Shown: positions 7,123 through 16,805, counted from the first letter of the stretch. The stretch: DNA of 64,000 bases from Xaviernesmea oryzae (GCF_900109605.1 NZ_FOAM01000013.1:1-64000), one strand, 5' to 3'. Notes: a model not told the origin generated them from the sequence alone. Made by a program: numbers and translations.

Positions 7123-8354
7123 GCGACGACAATCATCACGGCAAGAACGAAATCATCATCATCAAGAAGCATGGCGGCGGACATGGCGGCGCGCATGGCG
7201 GCGCCTGGAAGATCGCCTATGCCGACTTCATGACCGCCATGATGGCCTTCTTCCTCGTGATGTGGCTGATCAATGCCTCCAACGAGAAGACGAAGAAGGC
7301 GATCGCTTCCTATTTCAATCCCGTGCAGCTGACCGAGTCGAAGCCTGCTGAGAAAGGCATCAAGCAGCCGGCCAAGGACGCCAAGGGCGAAGAGACGCAG
7401 AGCAAGTCTAAGGTCGACGGCGACCAGCCAAAAACCGGCGGCACGGCGCGCGATGGTACGGATCAGTCCGCGACATCGGGCGAGGAAACCCAATATTCGG
7501 ATGCGGACTTCTTCGAGAACCCTTATGCCGTGCTGTCCGAGATCGCCCGCGAATCCGGAAAGGAAGCCAATATCAGCAGCAAGGGCGATGGCGGCGCGCA
7601 GACGGCGGGCCCGGCCACGGGCGCCAGCGGCGGCGAGGCCTATCGCGATCCCTTCGATCCCGACTTCTGGAGCAAGCAGGTCGCGATCCAGAATGCCGGC
7701 AATGCCAAGCAGGGCGCCGAGGTCACCAAGGACAGCAAGCAGCTGCCGCCCGGCACGGGCCTGGCCCAGGCCGCTGCCGTCGACATCGCCATGGCCCAGC
7801 CGACAGATGGCAAGGCGAAACCTGCCGCCACGGCTGAGGCGGGCAAGGATGCACAGGCGGCGCAGGCCGATGCCGCCAAGTCGCCCGAGCAGAAATCCGC
7901 CGATGCACTTAAAGGTGAGCTGCAGCAGGCGCTTTCGGGCGGCGCGGCAGGCAAGCTTGCCGAAGGGCTGATCGTTACGCCGACAGAGGGCGGGTTGCTC
8001 GTCTCGATCAGCGAGCAGAGCGATGTTCCCATGTTCCAGCTCGGTTCGGCCGTGCCGGAAAAGGTCATGGTCGAGGCCATGGAGAAGATCGGCAAGGTGC
8101 TCGGCGAGCGCAAGGGGGCGGTGGCCATTCGCGGCCATACCGATGCAAGACCCTTCAAGAAGGGCTACGACAACTGGCGCCTGTCTTCGGATCGCGCCCA
8201 GAGCGCCTTCTATATGCTGGTGCGCGGCGGGCTGGATGAAAAGCGCATCACCCAGGTGAGCGGCTTTGCGGCCACGCGTCCGCAGGTGCCCGACGATCCG
8301 ATGGCGCCGGCCAATCGCCGCATCGAAATTCTCCTCCAGACCGATCAGGGCTGA
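7119..8354 (+). CDS. motB: Flagellar motor stator protein MotB
   Basis: 411-residue stator subunit, which with MotA forms the proton channel and anchors it to peptidoglycan. A Gly/His-rich cytoplasmic N-terminus is followed by a single membrane segment (about 32-52) containing the proton-carrying Asp36 (AYADFMTAMMAFFLVMWLIN). A long low-complexity periplasmic linker (about 70-270) precedes the OmpA-like peptidoglycan-binding domain (about 285-408; GHTDARP, NWRLSSDRA). It is about 100 residues longer than E. coli MotB because of the linker, as is typical of rhizobia, where MotC binds the periplasmic part. The start overlaps the upstream gene; motC follows 2 bases after the stop. motA is not in the window. 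Confidence 0.96.
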   Translation: MSDDNHHGKNEIIIIKKHGGGHGGAHGGAWKIAYADFMTAMMAFFLVMWLINASNEKTKKAIASYFNPVQLTESKPAEKGIKQPAKDAKGEETQSKSKVDGDQPKTGGTARDGTDQSATSGEETQYSDADFFENPYAVLSEIARESGKEANISSKGDGGAQTAGPATGASGGEAYRDPFDPDFWSKQVAIQNAGNAKQGAEVTKDSKQLPPGTGLAQAAAVDIAMAQPTDGKAKPAATAEAGKDAQAAQADAAKSPEQKSADALKGELQQALSGGAAGKLAEGLIVTPTEGGLLVSISEQSDVPMFQLGSAVPEKVMVEAMEKIGKVLGERKGAVAIRGHTDARPFKKGYDNWRLSSDRAQSAFYMLVRGGLDEKRITQVSGFAATRPQVPDDPMAPANRRIEILLQTDQG

Positions 8355-8356
8355 CC

Positions 8357-9685
8357 GTGATGGCGCGCATCCTGCCTTCTTTGCTTCGCACCGCCGCGCT
8401 GGCTGTCGCGCTGGCCGCCGGTCATGCCGGCGCAAGCGAGCCGGATGCCGCCTTGCCGCCCTATCAGATGCTGCGTTCCTTGCAGTTCATCCAGGATTCT
8501 GTTGTCCATGGCGATCATGCCGCCGGCGACATGCAGCGCTATCTTCTGGCCGATATCGACAAACGCTTACGCAGCGCCCCTCCCGAAACCTTCGACGATC
8601 CGCGCAATGTCGATGCGGCGCTGATCTACGCGATGAGCGGCGGCAACCCGCAGACGCTCCAGGCGCTGGCCGACCGCGACACGCGCGGGCGGTTCGACAA
8701 CCGCATTGTCGATGCGCTGACACATTATCTGAACGGCAAGGGCGCGTTGATCGTCGATCTTCTGACCAAGACGCTGACGGAATATCACAACGCGCCGACC
8801 GAGCCCTATCTGGCGCTGGTGCTGGCCAATGCGCTGTCCAATCAGAAGCCGGCCGATGCGATCGCCTATTACGACCGCGCCCGGCTTTATGCGCCCGGCA
8901 GCAATATCGAAGAAGCTGCCCTGCGCCGCTCGCTTTTTCTATCCGTGCAGAAGAAGGATACGGAACGCGCCTATGCCTATGCGTTGCGTTATGCCCGGCG
9001 CTTCGTCACCTCGCCCTATGCCGGCCAGTTCGCCGATAGCTTCGTCGATCTCGCGATGGCGACCTACAAGGACGAGAACAAGGAAAAGGTCGAAGCCATT
9101 CTCAGCTTCATGGACCGGCCGCGTCAGCGCGAGGTCTATCTGCGCATCGCCCGGCGCGCGGCCATCGGCGGCATGACCGATCTCGCGCGTCTGGCATCCG
9201 AGCAGGCTCAGGCGCTTGCCGATCCCGGCGATAGCGCGCCGAAGGCCCTGGCTTCTCTTTATGCCGGTCTTGTCGACGTGCCCTCGAGCGGCATTGTCGA
9301 TGCCTTGAAATCGCTCGAGGCGATCCCCGAGAACCAGCTGACCGATCGTGACCGCGCCTTGCGTGACGCCGCCCGCCACGTGGCCGACGAGGTCTTGCGC
9401 GCACCGAGCGAGCCGGAAAGCGGCCCGGTCGTCGAGCAGGTCGCAGAGGGCCACGCCGGATCGCCCTTGCCGGAGGAAACCGGCAGCGGCGCCAGCCCCT
9501 TTGCAGCGGCGCCCCCAACGCCGGATGCATCCGCTGAAGCCGCACAGGCCGAGGTGCAGAAGACCGAGCCGCCGGCAGGCGCTCCGGATCCTGCGCTCGA
9601 TCCTGTCCTCACCTCCTTTGTCGAAGACGGAAAATCCAAATTGAAGTCGATCGACGACCTCTTGAAGTCGGAGAAGAACCCATGA
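8357..9685 (+). CDS. motC: Periplasmic motility protein MotC
   Basis: 442-residue secreted protein with an N-terminal signal peptide (RTAALAVALAAGHAGA, cleavage around residue 26). MotC is an alphaproteobacterial motor component that acts in the periplasm with MotB. The body is helical with repeat-like segments (about 90-330), and the C-terminal third is rich in Pro, Ala and Glu. The start may be GTG at 8357 or the adjacent ATG at 8360. It sits between motB (2-base gap) and fliK (ATGA overlap), the order expected for rhizobia. It is identified by signal peptide, size and synteny rather than a catalytic motif. Confidence 0.9.
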   Translation: MMARILPSLLRTAALAVALAAGHAGASEPDAALPPYQMLRSLQFIQDSVVHGDHAAGDMQRYLLADIDKRLRSAPPETFDDPRNVDAALIYAMSGGNPQTLQALADRDTRGRFDNRIVDALTHYLNGKGALIVDLLTKTLTEYHNAPTEPYLALVLANALSNQKPADAIAYYDRARLYAPGSNIEEAALRRSLFLSVQKKDTERAYAYALRYARRFVTSPYAGQFADSFVDLAMATYKDENKEKVEAILSFMDRPRQREVYLRIARRAAIGGMTDLARLASEQAQALADPGDSAPKALASLYAGLVDVPSSGIVDALKSLEAIPENQLTDRDRALRDAARHVADEVLRAPSEPESGPVVEQVAEGHAGSPLPEETGSGASPFAAAPPTPDASAEAAQAEVQKTEPPAGAPDPALDPVLTSFVEDGKSKLKSIDDLLKSEKNP

Positions 9686-11229
9686 CCGACACTGCTCTTC
9701 CTCTCGCCAATGTTTTGTCCCCGCCAGCACGCCCCGCTCCGGGGCGCAAGGGCAGTGGGGACGGCGAGGCGGGCGACTTCGCCGGCACGGTGGCGGGCTT
9801 TGCGGACAAGGATGCCGCAAAGCAGAAGGCCGCATCGGGCGGCGATGCCGCCTCCGCAAAGACAGCGGCGGAGGCTGGCGGTAAAGCTTCCCAGCGCCCC
9901 ACCTCCGGCGACGCGCAGGATGCGAGCGCAAATGCCACGGCGCAGCCCGCCCGGACCAAGGCGGAGATCGCCGCTGCCGGCATCAAGCGCCCCGCTGGCG
10001 GCAAGGCATCGGCTCAGACCTTCGTGCCGGATGAGGTGGCAACACCGACGGAAACCGTGACGAAGGACGCGACAGCGGCCGAGACTTTGGCCGAGCGCAA
10101 GGCAGCCGAGGCGACGCAAGGCAAGGCGACTGCGCGCAGCGCGGCGGCGACGCTGTCAGCCCAGGCCCTTCAAGCGCTCCAGGCCAAGGGGCTGAAAGCG
10201 AGCGGGAACGAGGACGCAGGTAAGACCGCCAAGGAGAGCGAGGCTGCCGCTGATGAGCCGCTACAGACCGGATCGGCACAGGCCGGCAATGCCCAGCCTG
10301 CCTCGGCGCAAGGCGGCGCGGTCACCCTGCTCGCGATGCTCGCCGGCGCGCAGGCGCAGGCCGGCAAGCAACAGACTGGGACGGGAAGCGACGACGAGGC
10401 CTTGCCCTCGAAGGGGCTTGCAAAGGCTGGCGCACCGAATGCCAAGGTCGGCAAGCAGGATGGGACCGAGGACAAGGCCGCAGATGCGCCCGCTGGCCTC
10501 GGCGACCAGACGTTCCGTTTTGCGCGGGCCGACGGAAAAGGCCCGGCCGTGACCGTGAAACTGTCCGAGGACGGGTCCGTCTCCGGCAAGACGGACCAGC
10601 CGGCGCCGGTCAAGCTGGAGCAGGTGACCGTTCTGGAAACGCGCCGCTATCTCGGCGTCGCCATGACGTCCGTTAACGCGCCGATCGTGGCCGAGGCGGT
10701 CTCCAAATCGGCACGCGCCGGCACATCGACCCTGGAGGCGGCCGCGCTGCTGCAGGGGACACCGGAGGCAAGCGGGGCGGGCAAGGTGCTTGATACGCTG
10801 AAGATCCAGATGCACCCCAACGATATCGGTCCTGTCACCGCCACGCTGAAGCTCAAGGAAGACCAGTTGCAAGTCGAGCTGCGCGTCAACACCGGCGAAG
10901 CCTATCGCCAGCTGCGCGGCGATCAGGATGCGATGGTCGCGGCTCTGAGAAGCCAGGGCTTCTCCGTCGATCAGGTCAACATCGTCTACAGCCCGTCTGC
11001 CAGCGATGGCAGCACGGGCCAGAACGGCTCGGACTCGCCCTATAGCGGCCAAGGAAACGCCAGCCAGGCCGGCACGGGCGGCGGTGGCCAGCAGGCGTCG
11101 GAAGGGCGTGGCCAGGCGGGCGAGGGCAGCCCGCAGAGACAGCCGTCGAGGGATTGGAATGGCAAGGACATCTCGGTTGAAGCTGCTTTCCGCGCCGATC
11201 CTGGCCAGTCTGGCGATCTGTACATCTGA
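9682..11229 (+). CDS. fliK: Flagellar hook-length control protein FliK (formerly MotD)
   Basis: 515-residue protein with a long Ala/Gly/Lys/Gln-rich disordered N-terminal part (1-320) and a conserved C-terminal Flg_hook domain (about 365-440; LDTLKIQMHPNDIGPVTATL, then LKEDQLQVELRVNTGEAYR). FliK measures the hook and switches the export apparatus from rod/hook to filament substrates. The rhizobial gene was first called motD because it lies in the mot operon. The start overlaps the motC stop, and its last 71 bases overlap the next gene in another frame. The tail is Gly/Gln/Ser-rich. Confidence 0.92.
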   Translation: MTDTALPLANVLSPPARPAPGRKGSGDGEAGDFAGTVAGFADKDAAKQKAASGGDAASAKTAAEAGGKASQRPTSGDAQDASANATAQPARTKAEIAAAGIKRPAGGKASAQTFVPDEVATPTETVTKDATAAETLAERKAAEATQGKATARSAAATLSAQALQALQAKGLKASGNEDAGKTAKESEAAADEPLQTGSAQAGNAQPASAQGGAVTLLAMLAGAQAQAGKQQTGTGSDDEALPSKGLAKAGAPNAKVGKQDGTEDKAADAPAGLGDQTFRFARADGKGPAVTVKLSEDGSVSGKTDQPAPVKLEQVTVLETRRYLGVAMTSVNAPIVAEAVSKSARAGTSTLEAAALLQGTPEASGAGKVLDTLKIQMHPNDIGPVTATLKLKEDQLQVELRVNTGEAYRQLRGDQDAMVAALRSQGFSVDQVNIVYSPSASDGSTGQNGSDSPYSGQGNASQAGTGGGGQQASEGRGQAGEGSPQRQPSRDWNGKDISVEAAFRADPGQSGDLYI

Positions 11230-11743
11230 GGCGTTCTGCGCGCGCCCAGCCATGGCCAATGTCTGCGAGCAGGAGATTTCCGCCGCAGCGGCCCGCTATG
11301 GCATTCCAGAGGGCATTCTCTATTCCGTTGGGCTGACGGAAACCGGGCGCAAGGGCTCGCTGCAGCCCTATGCGATGAACATCGAGGGCAAGGCGGTCTT
11401 TGCCGGCTCGGCTGACGAGGTCCTGAGGCTGTTCCGCTCGGCAAGGGCGCAGGGCGCAAGCCTGATCGATCTCGGCTGCATGCAGATCAACTATCGCTTC
11501 CATGGCGAGCAATTCGCGTCGGTCGAGGCCATGCTCGATCCACGTCTCAATGTCGACTATGCAGCGCGCTTCCTGGCGGCGCTGCACGCGCGTCATGACA
11601 CGTGGACGATGGCGGTGGCGCGCTATCATGCAGGGCCGAATAATGACCCGGCACAGAAGAAATATGTGTGCCGCGTGATCGCCAATCTCGTCGCCACCGG
11701 CTACGGCCAATGGACCCCCAACGCGTCCGCCTTCTGCCGATAA
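11159..11743 (+). CDS. Flagellum-associated lytic transglycosylase (SLT fold)
   Basis: 194-residue secreted muramidase-type enzyme. The start at 11159 is chosen because it gives a signal peptide (LKLLSAPILASLAICTSEAF) and follows GAGGGA; it lies inside the 3' end of fliK, overlapping by 71 bases out of frame. The catalytic-domain signatures are present: GLTETGR (probable catalytic Glu) around residue 60, GCMQINYRFHG and the ARYHAGPNN block. The likely role is to open peptidoglycan for the flagellar rod. The window's FlgJ-like protein (22322) has no muramidase domain, so this separate enzyme may supply that activity; this is inference. Confidence 0.85.
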   Translation: MARTSRLKLLSAPILASLAICTSEAFCARPAMANVCEQEISAAAARYGIPEGILYSVGLTETGRKGSLQPYAMNIEGKAVFAGSADEVLRLFRSARAQGASLIDLGCMQINYRFHGEQFASVEAMLDPRLNVDYAARFLAALHARHDTWTMAVARYHAGPNNDPAQKKYVCRVIANLVATGYGQWTPNASAFCR

Positions 11744-12134
11744 GCCTTTTTCCTCCTTGTCATGACACAATCCACCTGCAAATTCGCCGGCGGAACGTCC
11801 CCGCTTGGCGCAGCCAAAACGGCCGCGCCAAGCCTTGAGGGATCTTGCGTCACTGCAACCTTATGTAGAATTGAGAGCGGGATATGCGCGATGTCTCAAT
11901 TTGAGGCGCAAATTGGGCGTCGGGCGCTTGCAAGCGAAGTCTCAAGAAAGCGTTAACGTTTCCACAAATTTTTTAGTGGCTGAATGCGGATTGTGCCACT
12001 AAATCTAGTTCAAATCGCATTCTGACCCCTCTGCTAGTACAAATTCCTCCCAGTGAGTTCCTCTAGTTGTTCCAAAACGACCCTGTTCGTACCTCTAGAT
12101 CACACAATTGATCCACTGATTCGGAGGCGGACGA
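11744..12134 (+). other. Intergenic region upstream of rem
   Basis: No gene is seen in these 391 bases. The second half is AT-rich for this genome and contains a 9+9 inverted repeat (11972-12003), a TTAAC at 11953, and a strong GGAGGCG ribosome-binding site before rem. This is the likely rem promoter. Confidence 0.55.
11972..12003. promoter_or_regulatory. Inverted repeat upstream of rem (candidate operator)
   Basis: TTTAGTGGC (11972-11980) and GCCACTAAA (11995-12003) form a perfect 9-bp inverted repeat with a 14-nt spacer, 131 bases upstream of the rem start codon. In Sinorhizobium rem is switched on by the LuxR-type VisN/VisR pair; a dyad at this place is a natural candidate for such a regulator, but the assignment is inference. 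Confidence 0.45.
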
Positions 12135-12806
12135 ATGATCGTAGTGGTTGATGAACGCGAGCTTGTAAAAGACGGCTACATGTCCCTGTTTGGGCGTGAA
12201 GGTATTCCGTCCACCGGTTTCGATCCGAAGGAATTCGGCGACTGGGTGATGACGGCGGCCGACAGCGATATCGAGGCTGTCGAGGCCTTCCTTCTCGGCC
12301 AGGGCGAGCGCGCCATGGCCTTGCCGCGCGCCATCCGCGAGCGGACCATGGCCCCGGTGATCGCCATCAGCGATGCACCCTCGCTGGAAAATACGCTGGC
12401 CCTGTTCGATTGCGGCGTCGATGACGTCGTGCGCAAGCCGGTCCATCCGCGCGAGATCCTGGCCCGCGCCGGCGCCATCCGCCGCCGCCTGAAGGCGCTG
12501 ACCAATTTCACCGATATCGGCCCGATCCGCATTTTCGCCGATGGCCGCGATCCCGAAATCAGCGGCGACGTCTTCCCGCTGCCGCGCCGTGAGCGCCGCA
12601 TCCTCGAATATTTGGTCTCCAACCGCGGCCGCCGCGTTTCCAAGACCCAGATCTTCAACGCGATCTATGGCATTTTCGACGAGGACGTCGAAGAGAACGT
12701 GGTCGAAAGCCATATCTCCAAGCTGCGCAAGAAGCTGCGCAAGAAGCTCGGCTTCGACCCGATCGATTCCAAGCGTTTCCTCGGTTATTGCATCGACTGG
12801 AACTGA
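12135..12806 (+). CDS. rem: OmpR-family regulator of exponential-phase motility, Rem
   Basis: 223-residue response-regulator-like transcription factor that in Sinorhizobium activates class III-type flagellar genes downstream of VisNR. The N-terminal receiver-like domain (1-118) keeps the acidic pair (VVVDE) and the RKPV lysine, but the phospho-acceptor position appears to be Glu50 ([11 protein letters not shown]) instead of Asp. The C-terminal winged helix (about 135-223) has [16 protein letters not shown] and [12 protein letters not shown]. No sensor kinase is adjacent. The ATG follows GGAGGCG. It sits alone between the muramidase gene and flgE, with its own long upstream region. Confidence 0.92.
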   Translation: MIVVVDERELVKDGYMSLFGREGIPSTGFDPKEFGDWVMTAADSDIEAVEAFLLGQGERAMALPRAIRERTMAPVIAISDAPSLENTLALFDCGVDDVVRKPVHPREILARAGAIRRRLKALTNFTDIGPIRIFADGRDPEISGDVFPLPRRERRILEYLVSNRGRRVSKTQIFNAIYGIFDEDVEENVVESHISKLRKKLRKKLGFDPIDSKRFLGYCIDWN

Positions 12807-13033
12807 GAAATTCTGCAGAGGCTGAGGCACCCATCTCCGTGGTGCCGGCATGTAGGATATCAAAGACTTAGAGCGCGTAAACAGATCCTGGCGATCATGA
12901 CGCGCTTCAACTGCCCGCCGGTTTCCCGGCTCTTCCGCACCCGATGACAAAGCTCTCCGGTCCGGCCCGCAAGACAGGTTCACGCAAGGCAAAATTCCTA
13001 GTCTTGCGTTACCGAACAAAGCGAGGATCGGAC

Positions 13034-14260
13034 ATGAGTCTTTACGGAATGATGCGGACCGGCGCCTCTGGCATGGAAGCCCAGGTAAACCGCCTGAGCA
13101 CGGTTGGCGAAAACATCGCCAACGCCAACACCACCGGCTACAAGAAGGCGTCGACCGAATTCTCGTCGCTGATCCTTCCGACCAGTGGTAGCTCCTATAA
13201 TTCGGGTGCCGTCGACAGCAAAACCCGCTACGGAATCTCGCAACAGGGTTCTACCGTTACTTCGACGTCGAAGACCGACCTTGCGATCAATGGCAACGGC
13301 TTCTTCGTCGTCAGCGACAACAACGGTACGAACTTCCTGACCCGCGCCGGCGGCTTCGTTCAGAACAATGTCGGCGAGCTGGTCAACACTGCCGGCTTCA
13401 AGCTGATGGGTTACAAATATGTCGAGGGCGTCGATCCGGTTCAGACCGTGAACGGCTTTGGCGGCATGGAGCCCATCAATCTTGCTTCTACTGGTCTGTC
13501 TGCGAAGGCATCGACGAAGGGCACCATGGCAGCAAACCTGCCGTCGGGCGATGCCGTCGGCCAAGGCTACACCACGTCGCTCAGCATCTTCGACACACAG
13601 GGCAATGCCCGGCTGATGGACTTCAATTATAAGAAGACCGGAACCAACACCTGGACGCTGGAGGTCAAGGATCGCACTACGGGCAACGATATGTTGAGCC
13701 CTGCGACGAACACGATGACCTTCGACTCGGCGACGGGCAAGCTTCTCACCGGTGGATCGATCACCCTGGTCGGCAGTGTTCTCGGTACTCCGATCGCTGG
13801 AAGTGGTGCGCAGGTCGAGAACATCGTTGTCGATCTCTCCAAGACGACACAGCTCGGCTTCAAGTTCTCGCCCGATGGCGGCACCGTTGACGGCAATGCA
13901 CCAAGCCGCATCAAGGACGTTACCATCAGCTCTGACGGCGTTGTTTCGGTTACCTACGAAAACAACAAGATCGAGCCCCGCTATCGCATCGGCATGGCAA
14001 ACGTGCAGAGCCCGGACAACCTTACTCCGCAGGTCGGCAACGTCTACTCCCAGAGCATCGACTCGGGCGTTATCGTCACAGGCTTCGCCAATATCGGCAA
14101 CTTCGGCGCGATCATGTCCGGCGCGCTCGAAGCATCGAACGTCGACCTCGCAGGCGAACTGACCGACATGATCTCGTCCCAGCGCAGCTACACCGCGAAT
14201 TCCAAGGTGTTCCAGACCGGGTCGGATCTTCTCGACATCCTGGTCAACCTGAAGCGCTAA
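13034..14260 (+). CDS. flgE: Flagellar hook protein FlgE
   Basis: 408-residue hook subunit. The start is placed at the ATG at 13034 (after GAGGATCGGAC), which gives the canonical N-terminus MSLYGMMRTGASGMEAQ; the open frame extends further upstream but without protein similarity. It has the N-terminal rod/hook domain (NIANANTTGYKKASTEF), the FlgE/F/G-like domain with INGNGFFVV (about 90-100), a central surface domain and a C-terminal rod/hook domain (SNVDLAGELTDMISSQRSYT, then SDLLDILVNLKR). It begins the flgE-flgK-flgL-flaF-flbT-flgD-fliQ group, probably under Rem control. Confidence 0.96.
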   Translation: MSLYGMMRTGASGMEAQVNRLSTVGENIANANTTGYKKASTEFSSLILPTSGSSYNSGAVDSKTRYGISQQGSTVTSTSKTDLAINGNGFFVVSDNNGTNFLTRAGGFVQNNVGELVNTAGFKLMGYKYVEGVDPVQTVNGFGGMEPINLASTGLSAKASTKGTMAANLPSGDAVGQGYTTSLSIFDTQGNARLMDFNYKKTGTNTWTLEVKDRTTGNDMLSPATNTMTFDSATGKLLTGGSITLVGSVLGTPIAGSGAQVENIVVDLSKTTQLGFKFSPDGGTVDGNAPSRIKDVTISSDGVVSVTYENNKIEPRYRIGMANVQSPDNLTPQVGNVYSQSIDSGVIVTGFANIGNFGAIMSGALEASNVDLAGELTDMISSQRSYTANSKVFQTGSDLLDILVNLKR

Positions 14261-14293
14261 GTCGCGTCCGACCTCTGAAATCTAGGTATCACT

Positions 14294-15706
14294 ATGTCCC
14301 TGTCATCCGCCATTAATACGGCCCAGCAGATCTTCAGCAATACCGCGCAGCAGACGTCGGTCTTGTCCAAGAACATGTCGAACGCCAACAATGCGGATTA
14401 CAACAGGCGATCGGCGATCCTGTCTACCTCGGCCAATGGGGCCGAGGTGGTGACTATCCAGCGTGCGCAAAGCGACGCGCTTTTGAAGCAGAAGCTCGCA
14501 AGCAGCGCCAGTTCCAGCGGCCAGGACGCGCTGATGAACGGTCTCGACGAGATCCGTATGGCGCTTGGCGGCAATGAATACAGCACCGCGCCGGCGACCT
14601 ATCTCAATAAGTTTCGCGACAGCCTGCAGACGCTGGCCTCGACGCCGAGCAGCCGCACAACTGCGGCGAATACCGTATCTGCAGCCACGGACCTGGCAAA
14701 TTCACTTAATACCGTCTCAGACACTGTCCAGAAGATGCGCGCAAACGCTGACGCAGACATCTCTACAGCCGTCAACAAGCTCAATTCTCTGCTTACGGAC
14801 TTTGACAAGGCCAACCGGGACGTCCAAAGCGCGACCGCGACTCATAGCGATCCCAACGACGCGCTCGATCAGCGGGATAAGTTGCTTGGCCAGATCTCGG
14901 AGATTGTCGGCATCTCGACTGTGACCCGCGGCAACAACGATATGGTGCTCTACACCTCCGATGGCACGGTTCTTTATGAGAACTCGCCGCGTCAGGTCAC
15001 GTTCCAAGCATCGTCGGGTTATGACGCTCATGTCACCGGTAACGCGATCTACGTCGACGGAATCGCCATGAAGCCGGGCGCCGGCGCTGATACCAGCGCG
15101 CAGGGAAGCCTGCCGGCGCTCCTGCAGCTGCGTGACCAGGTTCTGCCGAAGCTGCAATCGCAGCTCGACGAGATCGCACGCGGTCTCGTCAACACCTTCA
15201 AGGAAGGCACGGCGCAGGGGCTCTTCACGGCCACGCCGCTGACGTCGGGTACCACGGTTGGCTTTGCCAATTCGATCAAGGTCAATTCGGCTGCCGTTTC
15301 CAACCCATTCCTTCTGCGCGACGGTGGCTTCAGCGGAAGTGCTGCAAATCAGAATCCGAGCAATAATTCCGGCTTCAGCACGCTGGTCGACAGCTTCGTT
15401 ACAGCCTTGGGCGCTAAAGTCACTTTCGATCCGGCAACGGACCTGACATCGCAGACCTCGCTTCTCTCCTATGCCACCGAATCGGTCGGCTGGGTGGAAT
15501 CGCTGCGGTCGACGGCTTCGACGGCCAACGACAATAAGAGTGCTCTGCTGACCCGCACGCAGGAGACGCTGAGCAATCTGACGGGGGTCAACATGAACGA
15601 GGAACTCTCGCTCATGCTTGACCTGGAACAATCCTACAAAGCTTCCGCGAAGCTCCTGACCACGGTGGACGAAATGATTAAGTCCCTTCTTGACGCAGTG
15701 AGGTAA
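14294..15706 (+). CDS. flgK: Hook-filament junction protein 1, FlgK (HAP1)
   Basis: 470-residue hook-associated protein that joins hook to filament with FlgL. The N-terminal helix region (SSAINTAQQIFSNTAQQTSV, then SKNMSNANNADYNRR) is the rod/hook-type signature, and the C-terminus LTGVNMNEELSLMLDLEQSY is the FlgK hallmark. It is somewhat shorter than E. coli FlgK (547 residues), mainly in the centre. It lies 33 bases after flgE and 2 bases before flgL, in an operon. Export of FlgK in other bacteria needs the chaperone FlgN; a FlgN-like candidate is at 23049. Confidence 0.95.
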   Translation: MSLSSAINTAQQIFSNTAQQTSVLSKNMSNANNADYNRRSAILSTSANGAEVVTIQRAQSDALLKQKLASSASSSGQDALMNGLDEIRMALGGNEYSTAPATYLNKFRDSLQTLASTPSSRTTAANTVSAATDLANSLNTVSDTVQKMRANADADISTAVNKLNSLLTDFDKANRDVQSATATHSDPNDALDQRDKLLGQISEIVGISTVTRGNNDMVLYTSDGTVLYENSPRQVTFQASSGYDAHVTGNAIYVDGIAMKPGAGADTSAQGSLPALLQLRDQVLPKLQSQLDEIARGLVNTFKEGTAQGLFTATPLTSGTTVGFANSIKVNSAAVSNPFLLRDGGFSGSAANQNPSNNSGFSTLVDSFVTALGAKVTFDPATDLTSQTSLLSYATESVGWVESLRSTASTANDNKSALLTRTQETLSNLTGVNMNEELSLMLDLEQSYKASAKLLTTVDEMIKSLLDAVR

Positions 15707-15708
15707 TC

Positions 15709-16767
15709 ATGAAGACGACCTTCGTTTCGTCGCTCGCCATCCAGAACGCCATGCGGCTGACCATTCAGCAGTCGCAGACGGACATGGTGTCGACCCAATA
15801 TGAGATGACCAACGGCACGCATTACGATATCGGCGTGTCGCTCGGCGGCAAGACGAGCCGCACGCTCGATCTGCAGCGCGAGCTCGACCGGATGGATTCG
15901 GTGAAAAGCACCAATTCCGTCGTCGATCTCCGGCTCTCAGCGTCGCAGACCGCGCTCGATTCGATGCAAAAGTCCGCGCAGACGGCCCGCAATGCGCTCA
16001 ACGGTCTGTCCGGCAGCACGGATACGACGCTGATTGCCAATATCACGCTGTCGCTCAAGAACGCGATGCAGGACTTTACCGCTGCAGCCAACCAGAACAG
16101 CGGTGGCGAATATCTGTTTTCGGGCATCAATACCGATGTCAAGCCGATGATCGATTACACGACCAGCGAAGGCGCGGCGGCCAAGGCTGCTTACCAGGCC
16201 GCGCTGACCAGCTTCATGGGCGCTCAGACCCCACCGCTGACCTCGATCTCGGATTTCTCTGCGGCCCAGATGACAGATTTCGTCACCAACAAGCTGGAGC
16301 CGATGTTTCTGGGCACGGACTTCAACACCAACTGGTCCAAGGCATCGGACCAGAACATGACCAACCGCATTTCGGCCAATGAGGTGGTGACGACCTCGAC
16401 CAATGCCAATGCGGTCGGCATGCGAAAGTTCATGCTGGCGAGCGTCATCGGGACGGAACTGCTTGGGGGAAATCTGAAGTCCGATACGCGTAACGCGCTG
16501 ACAAAGCAGACCATCAGCTACTACACCGAGGCCGAAGGCGACATCATCTCGCAGAAGAGCGCGCTCGGCCTGTCGCAGCAGCGTGTGAAGGACGCTAATA
16601 CCGCGATCGACACGCAGACCAAGCTGCTGAAAACGCACAAGACCGATCTCGACGGCGTCGATACCTACCAGGCGAGCCTGAACATGACGGCCCTTAAGAC
16701 CCAGCTTGAAACGGCACTGACCCTGACGGGACGCCTGCAGCAGTTGAGCCTCGTCAACTACCTCTGA
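15709..16767 (+). CDS. flgL: Hook-filament junction protein 3, FlgL (HAP3)
   Basis: 352-residue flagellin-like junction protein. The N-terminus (KTTFVSSLAIQNAMRLTIQQ) and C-terminus (LETALTLTGRLQQLSLVNYL) resemble flagellin D0/D1 helices, and NQNSGGEYLFSGINTDVKP is the typical FlgL centre. The ATG follows GAGG closely, and the gene starts 2 bases after flgK, indicating translational coupling. Confidence 0.95.
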   Translation: MKTTFVSSLAIQNAMRLTIQQSQTDMVSTQYEMTNGTHYDIGVSLGGKTSRTLDLQRELDRMDSVKSTNSVVDLRLSASQTALDSMQKSAQTARNALNGLSGSTDTTLIANITLSLKNAMQDFTAAANQNSGGEYLFSGINTDVKPMIDYTTSEGAAAKAAYQAALTSFMGAQTPPLTSISDFSAAQMTDFVTNKLEPMFLGTDFNTNWSKASDQNMTNRISANEVVTTSTNANAVGMRKFMLASVIGTELLGGNLKSDTRNALTKQTISYYTEAEGDIISQKSALGLSQQRVKDANTAIDTQTKLLKTHKTDLDGVDTYQASLNMTALKTQLETALTLTGRLQQLSLVNYL

Positions 16768-16805
16768 TGCGAGAGGGCTCGAAGACAATCATGAAGGATG
16801 TCTGA

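Noticed and set aside
6717-8435. 572-codon antisense frame under motB
   Set aside because: Overlaps the well-supported motB and the end of the 6466 gene; its sequence is a GC-bias artefact without domain features.
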